Assembly: GCA_031629035.1 (NCBI GenBank) | Contig: JAVLUG010000016.1 | Location: 62,001 to 126,000, forward strand | Source: MVYY01 sp012517575 | GTDB lineage: Bacteria > Bacteroidota > Bacteroidia > Bacteroidales > Paludibacteraceae | Direction of reading: 5' to 3' | DNA length: 64,000 nucleotides | Shown here: piece by piece, positions 43,562-53,031 of the stretch | Layout of the letters: each line of letters opens with the position of its first letter | Numbering within the stretch: position 1 is the stretch's first letter | Notes under the pieces: model-generated | What the model was told of the DNA's origin: nothing | Database searches by the model: none | Seen by the model: only the letters and a program-made list of their open reading frames with translations | Program-made: the position numbers and the translations under genes

Positions 43562-44128
43562 ATGGATTTTACAGAAAACATAAACGAATATTTCGATCGT
43601 TTAAAGGAAACAATTGATAAAGTTTCTATCGAAGATATAAATTTACTTATGAACATCTTGTTAAAGGCAAAAGAAGAAGAGCGTAACGTTTTTGTGATGG
43701 GTAACGGAGGTTCTGGAGCAACTGCTTCACACATGTGTTGCGATTTCAACAAAGGGATATCTTATGGCGAGGAGAAAATGTTCAAATTTTTATGTTTGAA
43801 TGATAACATTCCGACTATGATGGCTTATGCCAATGATTTAGGCTATGATGAAATTTTTGTTGGGCCTTTGAAAAATTTTCTACGAAAGGGAGATTTGGTA
43901 ATCGGCATATCTGGTTCTGGTAATTCAAATAATGTGCTGAAAGCATTGGAATATGCAAATCAAGCAGGCGCAATTACGATTGGACTGACTGGATATTCTG
44001 GTGGAAAAGTAATGCAAATTTGCAAATACAACGTCCACATACCAATTGATGATATGCAAATTACTGAAGATTTACACATGATTCTGGATCATTGCATAAT
44101 GAGTATTTTAAGTAAAAAAGATAAATGA
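43562..44128 (+). CDS. gmhA: Sedoheptulose-7-phosphate isomerase (GmhA)
   Basis: A 188-aa SIS-domain enzyme that makes D-glycero-D-manno-heptose 7-phosphate from sedoheptulose 7-phosphate. FVMGNGGSGATASHMCCDF (about 40-58), IGISGSGNSNNVLKAL and ITEDLHMILDH match the family, with the histidine of LHMILDH in the active site. It is the first enzyme of the heptose route although the last gene of the four-gene block. It is followed after six bases by a glycosyltransferase gene. Confidence 0.93.
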   Translation: MDFTENINEYFDRLKETIDKVSIEDINLLMNILLKAKEEERNVFVMGNGGSGATASHMCCDFNKGISYGEEKMFKFLCLNDNIPTMMAYANDLGYDEIFVGPLKNFLRKGDLVIGISGSGNSNNVLKALEYANQAGAITIGLTGYSGGKVMQICKYNVHIPIDDMQITEDLHMILDHCIMSILSKKDK

Positions 44129-44134
44129 AAACCT

Positions 44135-44971
44135 ATGAATAGTATATTAATTTCGGTTATAATGACAACCTTCAACGAACCGAAAAATTATATTCAGCAA
44201 TCGATTGAAAGTGTTTTAAATCAAACTTATACGAATTTTGAGTTACTTATTTTAGATGACAGTTCAAATTCCGAAACGATCCAAGCAATTGATTCTTTTA
44301 AAAAGGATATACGAGTCAATGTGGTAAGAGAAAAGAGAAGAATGGGTTTTGTTCATGCTTTAAATAAGGGGATGAAAATGGCAAAAGGCAAATATATAGC
44401 CCGAATGGATGCTGATGATATTTGTTTTAATGATAGATTTGAGAAACAAATTAAATACTTGGAAGCGCATACCGACATTGATATTTTGGGAGGCAACATG
44501 AAAATTATTGACGAGAATGGAAATATTTTATCACAACGTCAATATCCGTGTTCTAAATTCTCTTTGAAATTTTCTTCTGTTTTTCGAAGTCCTGTAGCCC
44601 ACCCGACAGTTATGTTTCGAAGATCAATCATCGAAAAAAACATGTTTTACGATGATTTATTCAAGAAAGCCGAAGACCTTGAATTTTGGTTACGGTTAAG
44701 AAATAATGGATTTAAAATTGCAAATATGCCGGAATACGTGTTGTATTTCAGAATTTCAGGTGATTTAGCCAAGAAAAGAAATTCCGAACATTTCTCGTAC
44801 AGTTTCCGGGCACGCTCAAAAAATTTTTCATGGCGTTATTTCTATTTAGATATTCCATCTATATTGTTTGCAAAATTATACTCGATCGTTCCCTCCAAAA
44901 TTACTTCAATCTATTATTTAAATGAAAATAAGAACATGAAAAACGGTGTACCAAAATCAAAAAAACAATGA
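44135..44971 (+). CDS. Glycosyltransferase family 2
   Basis: A 278-aa GT-A enzyme. The opening ISVIMTTFNEP is followed by QSIESVLNQTYTNFELLILDDSS (about 20-42), and the metal motif is ARMDADDIC near 88-96. VAHPTVMFRR and AEDLEFWLRL are the acceptor-side conserved segments. Donor unknown. It is placed directly after the GDP-heptose genes, so a heptosyl donor is possible but not shown. The protein lacks membrane helices. Confidence 0.9.
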   Translation: MNSILISVIMTTFNEPKNYIQQSIESVLNQTYTNFELLILDDSSNSETIQAIDSFKKDIRVNVVREKRRMGFVHALNKGMKMAKGKYIARMDADDICFNDRFEKQIKYLEAHTDIDILGGNMKIIDENGNILSQRQYPCSKFSLKFSSVFRSPVAHPTVMFRRSIIEKNMFYDDLFKKAEDLEFWLRLRNNGFKIANMPEYVLYFRISGDLAKKRNSEHFSYSFRARSKNFSWRYFYLDIPSILFAKLYSIVPSKITSIYYLNENKNMKNGVPKSKKQ

Positions 44972-45005
44972 GGAATTTTTAACTGCTACATCTAAAATTA
45001 TTTCT

Positions 45006-45710
45006 ATGATTTCCGTTTGCATGGCTACCTTTAATGGGGAAAAATATATTAAAGAACAAATTGATTCTATCCTAATTCAACTTGGGAAAGATGATGAACT
45101 CATTATATCGGATGACGGTTCAACGGATAAAACTTTGGATTTCATAAACGAATTAAATGACAGTCGTATAAAAGTATTTAAAAACGAAGGAAAGCACGGT
45201 TACACACATAATTTTGAAAATGCTTTAAAACATTCATCAGGAGATATTATTTTTTTCTCCGATCAGGACGATGTTTGGCTTCCCAATAAAGTTGAAACAA
45301 TTCTATCCTATTTGAAAAAAGATTGTTATGTTATTTCGGATGCTTATATTACAAATGAAAAACTGGAGATTCAAGGTAAATTAAGTTCTTGGAGAAGTTA
45401 TAAAAAAGGGTATTTCAACAATTTGTACAAAAGTATTTATGCCGGTTGTACCAGTGCTTTTACAAAACAAATTAAAGAATATTGTCTTCCTTTTCCTAAA
45501 ACTTCATTGATTCAACACGATACGTGGATCGGTTTGCTTTGTGAATTGAAATTCAATGTAATTTATATTGATGAACCTCTTATTTATTACAGAAGACATG
45601 ATAATAATGCATCAGGTGCTGGTTCAAAAAGTACGAAATCATTTTTTTATATGATCCAATACCGCTCAGTATTATTAATTGAAACCTTGAAAAAAGTTTT
45701 ATTCTCATAG
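45006..45710 (+). CDS. Glycosyltransferase family 2
   Basis: A 234-aa GT-A enzyme. I choose the ATG at 45006, which gives the usual MISVCMATFNGEKYIKEQI opening and a 34-base gap. An ATG at 44946 would overlap the previous gene and add 20 residues of no conserved character. LIISDDGSTDKT (about 32-43) and FFSDQDDVWLP (about 81-91) are the nucleotide and metal motifs. HDTWIGLLCEL follows. The DQDDVW form is typical of rhamnosyltransferase-like enzymes. Donor and acceptor unknown. Confidence 0.9.
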   Translation: MISVCMATFNGEKYIKEQIDSILIQLGKDDELIISDDGSTDKTLDFINELNDSRIKVFKNEGKHGYTHNFENALKHSSGDIIFFSDQDDVWLPNKVETILSYLKKDCYVISDAYITNEKLEIQGKLSSWRSYKKGYFNNLYKSIYAGCTSAFTKQIKEYCLPFPKTSLIQHDTWIGLLCELKFNVIYIDEPLIYYRRHDNNASGAGSKSTKSFFYMIQYRSVLLIETLKKVLFS

Positions 45711-45730
45711 TTTTTCAAAAAAACTATTTC

Positions 45731-46534
45731 ATGCTGAATGCTTCTATTGTTTTATATCAAAATTCCATTGACACGATAAAATCTTTGGTTGAGACACTTC
45801 GCGCATCTAATCTCATTTCCGATATTTTCCTTATCGACAATTCTCCGTCTCCCAACGCTGATTTTGAGAAACTTCCCGTTACGTATATTTTTACAGGGAA
45901 AAATTTGGGCTATGGAGCCGGGCACAATATTGCTATGCGTGAAACATTGAAAAAAAACGTGCCGTATCATTTGGTTGTCAATCCTGATGTTGCTTTTGAA
46001 CCTGAAATTCTCAAAAAAATTGTTGATTTTATGGATAAAAATACAAATATTGGTCTTTTAATGCCAAAAGTATTTTATCCTGATGGAGAAATTCAGTATC
46101 TTTGTAAATTGCTTCCTACTCCTTTCGACTTGATATTTCGGCGTTTTTTACCTGAAAGATGGACAAAAAAACGAACCGAAAAGTTTGAAATGAGAGCTTC
46201 CGGTTACGATAAGGTAATGGATGTTCCCTATCTTTCGGGTTGTTTCATGTTTTTTCGTACCGAAGCGTTTCGTGAAGTTGGCCTTTTTGATGAACGTTTT
46301 TTTCTTTATCCCGAAGATATCGATATAACGCGTCGAATGCGACGAAAATTTCGGACGGTTTTTTATCCCCACGTTTCGGTGGTACATTATCATGAACGCA
46401 GCTCTTATAAAAATTTCCGAATGCTTTGGGTACATATTGTGAATATGATCAAATATTTCAACAAATGGGGTTGGTTTTGTGATGCCGAACGAAAGCAGAT
46501 AAATCGGGAAACTTTATGGCAGTACAAAGTTTGA
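45731..46534 (+). CDS. Glycosyltransferase family 2, rhamnosyltransferase-like
   Basis: A 267-aa GT-A enzyme. NLGYGAGHNIAM (about 58-69) and HLVVNPDVAFEP (about 81-92) are typical of dTDP-rhamnosyltransferase-type GT2 proteins, where NPD takes the place of the DxD motif. PYLSGCFMFFRTEAF and FLYPEDIDITRRMR follow. Base composition is closer to the core genome than that of the 37-40 kb genes. It is the last gene of the surface-polysaccharide cluster and precedes a MarC-family gene after 49 bases. Confidence 0.9.
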   Translation: MLNASIVLYQNSIDTIKSLVETLRASNLISDIFLIDNSPSPNADFEKLPVTYIFTGKNLGYGAGHNIAMRETLKKNVPYHLVVNPDVAFEPEILKKIVDFMDKNTNIGLLMPKVFYPDGEIQYLCKLLPTPFDLIFRRFLPERWTKKRTEKFEMRASGYDKVMDVPYLSGCFMFFRTEAFREVGLFDERFFLYPEDIDITRRMRRKFRTVFYPHVSVVHYHERSSYKNFRMLWVHIVNMIKYFNKWGWFCDAERKQINRETLWQYKV

Positions 46535-46583
46535 CAAGGAAAAATTTTAAAAGTAAGCGTAAAAAAGAAAACAAATCGGGAAT

Positions 46584-47159
46584 ATGAACTTCAGTTTAAT
46601 ACAAATTGCCAGTGCCTTTATGGTACTGTTTGCCATTATCGACATTTTGGGCTCGGTGCCTATTATTTTGGCAATCAAAAGCAAAGGGGAAAATGTTCAT
46701 GCCGCTAAAACCAGTCTGGTGGCTCTGGTCATTCTGGTGGTTTTTTTATTTGCGGGTGATTGGATTCTTAAACTGTTTAATGTCGATATCGAATCTTTTG
46801 CTGTAGCAGGTTCTTTTGTAATCTTTATTTTTTCGCTGGAAATGATTCTCGATGTGGAAATTTTCAGAAACAAAGGGCCTGAAGGAGCTTCTTCCGTAGT
46901 GCCGATAGCTTTTCCATTGATAGCGGGGCCAGGTTCATTTACTACGTTGCTTTCCTTGCGAGCAGAATATGCCATCGAAAATATTATAGTCGCACTTGTG
47001 CTGAATATTTGTTTCGTTTTCTTTGTGCTACAGTCCACAACCAAAATCGAAAAATGGATGGGAAACGGAGGAATTTATATTTTAAGAAAATTCTTTGGAA
47101 TTATTCTACTGGCTGTGGCAGTAAAACTTTTTACTACCAACATTGGGTTTTTGCTGTAA
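46584..47159 (+). CDS. MarC-family membrane protein
   Basis: A 191-aa protein with six predicted membrane helices. IDILGSVPIILA near the N-terminus and VPIAFPLIAGPGSFTTLL (about 108-125) are the two repeats with the family's conserved prolines and glycines. The function is unknown despite the historic multiple-antibiotic-resistance name. It converges with purM, with 68 bases between the stop codons. Confidence 0.92.
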   Translation: MNFSLIQIASAFMVLFAIIDILGSVPIILAIKSKGENVHAAKTSLVALVILVVFLFAGDWILKLFNVDIESFAVAGSFVIFIFSLEMILDVEIFRNKGPEGASSVVPIAFPLIAGPGSFTTLLSLRAEYAIENIIVALVLNICFVFFVLQSTTKIEKWMGNGGIYILRKFFGIILLAVAVKLFTTNIGFLL

Positions 47160-47227
47160 TTAACACATCTTTTTACCGATTTTTAGAAAAAGCGGCATCT
47201 ATTTTTTAAAAAGGATTCCGATTGCTG

Positions 47228-48394
47228 TTAATATTCAAATTTCCCGAATTCGCTTTCGATGATCAATTCTTTTTTGTCGGAGGCTTCGCAATGTCCAATA
47301 ATTTTTGCTTCTACGTTGAATGAGCGGGAAATAGCAATGACCTCTTCTGCATAAGCTGCGGGTAGATAAATTTCCATACGATGTCCCATATTGAAAACTT
47401 TATACATTTCTTTCCAATCGGTGTGCGATTCTTGCTGAATGATTTGAAACAATGGCGGCAAAGAAAACAGATTGTTTTTAATTACCCGCAAATTTTCAAT
47501 GAAATGTAAAATTTTTGTCTGACCTCCACCACTGCAATGAATCATCCCGTGAATTTGAGGACGGAGCTTTTCCAGAATTTTTTTCACAATGGGAGCATAG
47601 GTACGGGTGGGTGAGAGCACCAGTTTTCCGACATCAACACCCAGACTCTCAATTTTGTCGGTTAAATGGTAAGAACCAGAAAAAACCAGTTCGGAAGGAA
47701 TTTTGTCGTCATAACATTCGGGATATTTTTCGGCCAGATAATGAGCAAAAACGTCATGTCGGGCGGAAGTCAAACCATTGCTGCCCATGCCGCCGTTATA
47801 TTCCTTTTCGTAACTGGCCTGACCGCTCGAAGAAAGTCCCACAATTACATCGCCGGGCTGGATGTTGGCATTATCGACAACATCGGCTTTTTTCATTCTG
47901 CACGTTACGGTGCTATCCACAATAATAGTTCGAACCAAATCGCCCACATCGGCAGTTTCTCCGCCGGTAAAATAGAGTTTTACGCCCATTTCGCGAAGTT
48001 GGTGAATCAGTTCATCTGTTCCGTTAATGATAGCCGAAATTACTTCACCTGGAATCAGGTTTTTGTTTCTACCAATGGTGGAAGAAACCAAAATATTGTC
48101 CACTGCTCCTACACACAATAAATCGTCGATATTCATGATGAGTGCATCCTGAGCAATGCCTTTCCATACCGACAAATCGCCTGTTTCTTTCCAATAAGCG
48201 TACGCCAACGATGATTTTGTGCCGGCTCCGTCGGCATGCATAATGTTGCAATAGTCGGGGTCGTTTCCCAAAATGTCGGGAATAATTTTGCAAAAAGCCT
48301 TTGGGAAAATTCCCTTGTCCAAATGACGGATAGCATTGTGAACATCTTCTTTCGATGCCGAAACTCCGCGCAAATCGTAACGTTGGTTTTTCAT
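47228..48394 (-). CDS. purM: Phosphoribosylformylglycinamidine cyclo-ligase (AIR synthase)
   Basis: The fifth step of purine synthesis, forming AIR from FGAM with ATP. The 388-aa protein has the PurM fold with DGAGTKSSLAY (about 51-61), DALIMNIDDLLCVGA, FTGGETADVGDL, GLSSSGQASYE and MIHCSGGGQTKI. It is the longer Bacteroidota form of the enzyme. I choose the ATG at 48394 (MKNQRYDLRGVS), since an ATG at 48439 adds 15 residues without conservation. The central insertion compared with enterobacterial PurM is normal for the phylum. Confidence 0.95.
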   Translation of the reverse strand: MKNQRYDLRGVSASKEDVHNAIRHLDKGIFPKAFCKIIPDILGNDPDYCNIMHADGAGTKSSLAYAYWKETGDLSVWKGIAQDALIMNIDDLLCVGAVDNILVSSTIGRNKNLIPGEVISAIINGTDELIHQLREMGVKLYFTGGETADVGDLVRTIIVDSTVTCRMKKADVVDNANIQPGDVIVGLSSSGQASYEKEYNGGMGSNGLTSARHDVFAHYLAEKYPECYDDKIPSELVFSGSYHLTDKIESLGVDVGKLVLSPTRTYAPIVKKILEKLRPQIHGMIHCSGGGQTKILHFIENLRVIKNNLFSLPPLFQIIQQESHTDWKEMYKVFNMGHRMEIYLPAAYAEEVIAISRSFNVEAKIIGHCEASDKKELIIESEFGKFEY

Positions 48395-48493
48395 AACAGT
48401 TGTATATGGAAAAGAATGTTTTTGATATTTTATTTGCAAATCATTGGTTTTATTTCCACGAAAAATTGATTTTTAACCCATAAGATGAAAGCT

Positions 48494-48712
48494 TTATATT
48501 TTTTTGTTTCTTTGATGGATGTAAGTCATTATAAAAGCCAATAATAGGCCAATGAACAAATCGTTTTTGGTAAAAAAGTTGAAAATTACCGCATCGTCAG
48601 GGACGTGTCCACCAAAAAGTCGGAGCAATACGATAATTACAATATATACTCCAAAAACTCCAAGTCCGTAAAGTATTGGTTTTAACAGCGATTTCAGTGG
48701 CAGTTTGTTCAT
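48494..48712 (-). CDS. Small membrane protein of unknown function, 72 aa
   Basis: A 72-aa protein with two predicted membrane helices (about 15-34 and 46-64) joined by a short loop GGHVPDDAVIFNFFTKND. The start is taken at the ATG at 48712 (MNKLPLKSLLKPILYG), 19 bases after the uvrA stop codon; an earlier ATG at 48739 would overlap uvrA. It probably shares the uvrA transcript. I do not recognise a family. Confidence 0.65.
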   Translation of the reverse strand: MNKLPLKSLLKPILYGLGVFGVYIVIIVLLRLFGGHVPDDAVIFNFFTKNDLFIGLLLAFIMTYIHQRNKKI

Positions 48713-48731
48713 AATTTTTCGGTTTAATATT

Positions 48732-51611
48732 TTAATCAATTAAGTCTTCCGTATAATTTTCGTTCAGTTCCATTGTAAGATATTTGCCCGTTTCACTTTC
48801 GGGATGGTTGGCTATTTCAGTTGGAGTTCCGGTGCAAATAATTTTTCCGCCGGCATTTCCTCCTTCGGGGCCCAAGTCAATGATATAATCGGCGCTTTTT
48901 ATAACGTCCATATTGTGTTCGATAATAATCACCGTATTTCCTTTTTCTACCAGACGATTTAGCACATCGAGCAAAGCGCGTATATCTTCAAAATGCAAGC
49001 CGGTAGTCGGTTCATCCAAAATATACAGGGTTTTTCCGGTATCACGCTTGGAAAGCTCGGTTGCCAGCTTCACGCGTTGACTTTCTCCTCCTGAGAGCGT
49101 GGTACTGGATTGTCCGAGTTTAATATAGCCAAGCCCAACATCCTGCAGCGTTTTGATTTTGTTCAGAATAGACGGCTGATTTTCAAAAAATTCTACCGCC
49201 TGATTAATGGTCATGTCCAGCACGTCGGCGATGGATTTTCCTTTAAACCGGACTTCCAGTGTTTCTCTGTTATAGCGTTTGCCGTTGCAGTCTTCGCAAA
49301 CTACGTAAACATCGGGAAGAAAATTCATTTCAATGGTTTTATACCCATTTCCGGAGCAGGTTTCACATCGACCACCGGCAGTATTGAACGAAAATCGGCC
49401 GGGTTTGTAGCCGCGAATTTTTGCTTCAGGCAAAGTTGCAAATAAATTTCGAATATCCGAAAAAACATTTGTATAAGTTGCCGGGTTGGATCTGGGCGTC
49501 CGTCCGATGGGCGATTGATCTACTTCAACCACTTTATCTATATTTTCCAATCCTTCAATGCGGTCATAGGGAAGTGGATCGCGTAACGAACGATAGAAAT
49601 GCTGGCTCAAGACAGGTTGAAGGGTTTCAGTAATTAATGAAGATTTTCCGCTTCCGGAAACTCCGGTAATACAAATCATAACTCCCAAAGGAAAAGACAC
49701 ATCAATATTTTTCAAATTATTTCCTTTCGCTCCATAAATTGTCAGAAATTGTCCATTTCCTTTTCGGACGCGGGCAGGTATTTCGATGCGTTTTTCTCCA
49801 TTTAGATAGGCTGAAGTCAATGTTTTGGCTTTCAACATTTCTTCCGGTTTGCCGGCAAAAACCACTTCTCCGCCCAAACGTCCGGCTCGCGGCCCCATAT
49901 CGACAATGTAATCGGCTGCCAACATCATGCTTTTATCGTGTTCTACTACAATAACGGAATTTCCCGAATCGCGCAGTTGTTTCAGAGAATTGATAAGCCG
50001 AAAATTATCGCGTTGATGCAGTCCGATACTGGGCTCGTCCAAAATGTACAACACATTTACCAGTTGCGAGCCTATTTGCGTTGCCAATCGTATACGCTGA
50101 CTTTCGCCTCCCGAAAGCGATTCGGAACTTCGGTCGAGAGAAAGATAGTGCAAACCGACATCGAGCATGAACTGCAAACGGGTACTTATTTCCTTTAAAA
50201 TTTCGATGGAAATGGCTTTTTGTTTTTCGGATAGATAATTTTCAACTTCCTGCAGCCAATTCGATAATTCGACAATATCCATGGCAGCAAGATCGGCAAT
50301 GTTTTTTTCGTGAATAAGGAAATGGAGAGACTCTTTTCTCAGCCTGGCTCCTTTGCATTCGGGACATTTGACCGATTTGGAATATTGATTGGCCCATTTT
50401 TGTTCCGTTGCAGAAGCATTTTCATCTTGCTGCATTTCGATATATTTGAGTATCCCATCATAATTCAAGGAATAATTGGTAATGCCCAAACTGTGGTTTT
50501 TAATCATTAAAGGTTCTTCCGAACCATTCATAATTTCGTCGATAGCTTCGTCAGGAATTTCTTTTATTGGAGTTTTCAACTGGCATCCGTATTTTTCCAG
50601 TATAGCTTCCACCTGCCAAAAGATGACGGTATTTCTGTATTTTCCCAAAGGAGCTATGCCACCATTGTAAATGGATATAGTTTTATCTGGAATAATTTTG
50701 TCCATGTCAACTTGGTTAACAAATCCCAATCCTTTACAAGTGGGGCAAGCGCCGTGTGGCGAATTGAAGGAAAAATGGTGTGGATCGGGATCGTCATAAG
50801 ATATCCCACTGGTAGGACACATTAATTTTTTGCTGAAATAGCGCACCTGATCAGTTTCTTTTTCCAAAAGCATAACAATTCCATTGCCTTGCTGCATGGC
50901 TTTTTGCATGGAATCCTTGAGCCGGCGGCGATCTTTTTCGGAGACCAGCACTCGGTCGATCACTACTTCTATGTTGTGATTTTTGTACCGGTCAACGCGA
51001 AGTCCGGGAACCAGTTCTTTCATTTCTCCGTCAATGCGAACGTGTAGAAATCCCTTTTTCCGGGTTTGTTCAAACAATTCTTTGTAATGTCCCTTACGCC
51101 CGCGCACCAATGGAGCCAACAAATAAGTGCGTTTGCCTTCGTATTGTTTCAGAATCAGTTCCACAATTTGATCTTCCGAATATTTTACCATTTTTTCTCC
51201 CGTAACATACGAAAAAGCTTCGCCGGCTCTGGCAAAGAGTAGCCGGAGAAAGTCGTAAATTTCGGTAGTGGTACCAACGGTAGAACGCGGATTTTTGTTG
51301 ACTGTTTTTTGCTCAATTGAAATAACGGGACTGAGACCTGTGATTTTATCTACATCAGGACGTTGCAAATTTCCCAAAAAATTTCTGGCATAAGCCGAGA
51401 AGGTCTCGATATAGCGTCGCTGTCCTTCGGCATAAATGGTGTCGAAAGCAAGGGATGATTTTCCGCTTCCACTCAATCCCGTGATGACAGTGAGTGCATC
51501 GCGTGGAATGGAAACATCGATGTTTTTTAAGTTGTTGACACGTGCTCCAATAACTTCGATTTTTTCAGAAGTATCTGTGTTCGTGTTGTTTATATTGTTG
51601 TGGTTTGACAA
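48732..51611 (-). CDS. uvrA: UvrA excision-nuclease subunit
   Basis: UvrA finds DNA damage and loads UvrB in nucleotide excision repair. The 959-aa protein has two ATP-binding modules with Walker A loops GLSGSGKSSLA (45-55) and GVSGSGKSSLI (about 646-656), the ABC signatures LSGGESQRIRLA and LSGGESQRVKLA, and Walker B ILDEP in both. Zinc modules are seen at CPTSG...CPTCKG, CPECKG and CETCSG...CEDCNG. The first lacks its second cysteine. The start is the TTG at 51611, the only start-like codon between an in-frame stop and the conserved IEVIGARVNNLKNI. The promoter is at 51638-51668. Confidence 0.97.
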   Translation of the reverse strand: MSNHNNINNTNTDTSEKIEVIGARVNNLKNIDVSIPRDALTVITGLSGSGKSSLAFDTIYAEGQRRYIETFSAYARNFLGNLQRPDVDKITGLSPVISIEQKTVNKNPRSTVGTTTEIYDFLRLLFARAGEAFSYVTGEKMVKYSEDQIVELILKQYEGKRTYLLAPLVRGRKGHYKELFEQTRKKGFLHVRIDGEMKELVPGLRVDRYKNHNIEVVIDRVLVSEKDRRRLKDSMQKAMQQGNGIVMLLEKETDQVRYFSKKLMCPTSGISYDDPDPHHFSFNSPHGACPTCKGLGFVNQVDMDKIIPDKTISIYNGGIAPLGKYRNTVIFWQVEAILEKYGCQLKTPIKEIPDEAIDEIMNGSEEPLMIKNHSLGITNYSLNYDGILKYIEMQQDENASATEQKWANQYSKSVKCPECKGARLRKESLHFLIHEKNIADLAAMDIVELSNWLQEVENYLSEKQKAISIEILKEISTRLQFMLDVGLHYLSLDRSSESLSGGESQRIRLATQIGSQLVNVLYILDEPSIGLHQRDNFRLINSLKQLRDSGNSVIVVEHDKSMMLAADYIVDMGPRAGRLGGEVVFAGKPEEMLKAKTLTSAYLNGEKRIEIPARVRKGNGQFLTIYGAKGNNLKNIDVSFPLGVMICITGVSGSGKSSLITETLQPVLSQHFYRSLRDPLPYDRIEGLENIDKVVEVDQSPIGRTPRSNPATYTNVFSDIRNLFATLPEAKIRGYKPGRFSFNTAGGRCETCSGNGYKTIEMNFLPDVYVVCEDCNGKRYNRETLEVRFKGKSIADVLDMTINQAVEFFENQPSILNKIKTLQDVGLGYIKLGQSSTTLSGGESQRVKLATELSKRDTGKTLYILDEPTTGLHFEDIRALLDVLNRLVEKGNTVIIIEHNMDVIKSADYIIDLGPEGGNAGGKIICTGTPTEIANHPESETGKYLTMELNENYTEDLID

Positions 51612-51918
51612 AGCAAGTCTTCTTTAAAATGAACCTGCAAAGGTACAAAAATCGGCAGTAGTTTCAAATATTGAAAGCACACTAAAAATAAATTCATGAT
51701 TATTTTTAAAGGATTCGATTTCGAGTTTTTTACCGTAAACTGTGTACATTTTGAAATATTTCATTTTTCGAATTATAGGTCAAAAAGTAGGCTGAAATCT
51801 TTTGAAAGGTCGAATGTAATTATTCTTCCAACACATCAAAGGTTTTGAACAAAAATTGAAATACATTTGTGCTTAGCCATGAGCATTTCAAAAAAAAAAT
51901 TGATTGTTCATGTCTGGC
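51612..51918. other. 307-base intergenic region holding the uvrA promoter
   Basis: Apart from the uvrA promoter nothing is assigned. A single -7-like TACATTTG on the plus strand at 51862-51869 has no -33 partner, and only an 18-codon frame follows it. No terminator of good quality is seen between uvrA and the GSCFA gene. Confidence 0.6.
51638..51668 (-). promoter_or_regulatory. uvrA promoter
   Basis: On the minus strand TTTG (51665-51668) and TACCTTTG (51638-51645) are 19 bases apart, a full Bacteroidota consensus. Transcription should start near 51631, which leaves a leader of about 20 bases before the TTG start and supports it. Confidence 0.78.
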
Positions 51919-52878
51919 CTATATTCGGTCTTTAAAAAAAGGATATTCAGAGCGTAAAGCTTCTTTTTCGTTTTCTATTTGGGTCTGAAAAAGGCGATAT
52001 TGAGGAGAGTCGGGATGCAAAGGTCGATGATTTAATAGGTTCGTTAAATGTTCTGTTCGTTGTTTTATCCGTTTTGTTTGTTCAGAAAAATAAGTATCCG
52101 AGAATTTTCCCCAAATATAATTGATGGCCGTGTCCGACGGATGTTGCATGTCTGGAGCATAAAACCGATAATCGCGCAGTTCGTCCAGCTGAATTTCGTA
52201 GGCAGGAAAATAATCAACGTTGTCGAATTTTCTTTGCAGTTCTTCTACCGATAGGAGCAAAATGCTTTTACTCAAGTTGTTTTCGTGAGCACCATTTTTC
52301 CAGTGACGGATAGGGCTGACTGTAAAAATTATATGCAGTGAAGGATTCAAATGCTGAAGTTGGTCGATGAGTAAAGTGTAATGATCCACTATTTCTTTTA
52401 TTGAAAGTATTCGGCGGTTGAAATTCTGTGAAGGCAACTTGTGACAGTTGGAAACGACAGTCTTTGTCTCACGGTTTTCATAAATCCAAGCTGTTCCAAA
52501 GGTAAGTAAAAGAAAATCGGTATTTTTCAGAAATGAACGGGATGCATCAAAACGGGTTTTGATTTTATAAAGTGTTTTTTCGGGCGATACATCTGAAAAT
52601 AAACTACTGTGAAAAAAGCTGTGCCACAATGATTGATATTCAAAAATATCGGAAAGAGAAAAACCTTTGTTTTCAATTAATCTATTCAGGCTCGTTGAGA
52701 TGGAAAGCGGATTGTAAAGTACTCCAAAAGGATTGACATCTACCTGGAAAAAAGCTTCCTTGAGTTTCATTCCAATATTTTCCGAAAAGCATGAGCCCAG
52801 CAACATCAATTTGTGCTGGTAACTGATTTGCTCTTTTGCAGGCGGAATTTCTACCGAAGTGAAGAAAAAATTGTTCAT
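51919..52878 (-). CDS. GSCFA-domain protein
   Basis: A 319-aa protein named for its motif, present here as LLGSCFSENIG (31-41), with GVLYNPLSI shortly after. LTFGTAWIYE and TVSPIRHWKNGAHENN resemble the SGNH/GDSL hydrolase blocks, so an esterase-like fold is likely. The family is found in Bacteroidota and some others, and the substrate is not known to me. No signal peptide is present. It is divergent from the DUF3298 lipoprotein gene, with 153 bases between. Confidence 0.9.
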   Translation of the reverse strand: MNNFFFTSVEIPPAKEQISYQHKLMLLGSCFSENIGMKLKEAFFQVDVNPFGVLYNPLSISTSLNRLIENKGFSLSDIFEYQSLWHSFFHSSLFSDVSPEKTLYKIKTRFDASRSFLKNTDFLLLTFGTAWIYENRETKTVVSNCHKLPSQNFNRRILSIKEIVDHYTLLIDQLQHLNPSLHIIFTVSPIRHWKNGAHENNLSKSILLLSVEELQRKFDNVDYFPAYEIQLDELRDYRFYAPDMQHPSDTAINYIWGKFSDTYFSEQTKRIKQRTEHLTNLLNHRPLHPDSPQYRLFQTQIENEKEALRSEYPFFKDRI

Positions 52879-52998
52879 GGTTTACTTTTTGTATTCAAGA
52901 AAAAACTCAAAGTTGACAGGTAAAAAAGTAATTTTGAAAATATGTTCAATAAATTGTTTTTATTTTGCAAAAATACTAAATGTTTTTAGTTATTGTTG

Positions 52999-53006
52999 TA
53001 AATTTG
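52999..53006 (+). promoter_or_regulatory. -7 element of the DUF3298 gene
   Basis: TAAATTTG matches TAnnTTTG, 26 bases before the start codon at 53032. No TTTG is found at the -33 distance. Confidence 0.45.
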
Positions 53007-53031
53007 CAGCGTCAAAAAAATAGTACACGAA

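Noticed and set aside
47515..48121. Two overlapping plus-strand frames of 136 and 151 codons
   Set aside because: They are antisense to the intact purM gene and have low-complexity, histidine- and arginine-rich translations.
51862..51949. -7-like TACATTTG followed by an 18-codon frame
   Set aside because: There is no -33 element, the frame runs into the GSCFA stop region and is too short to assess.
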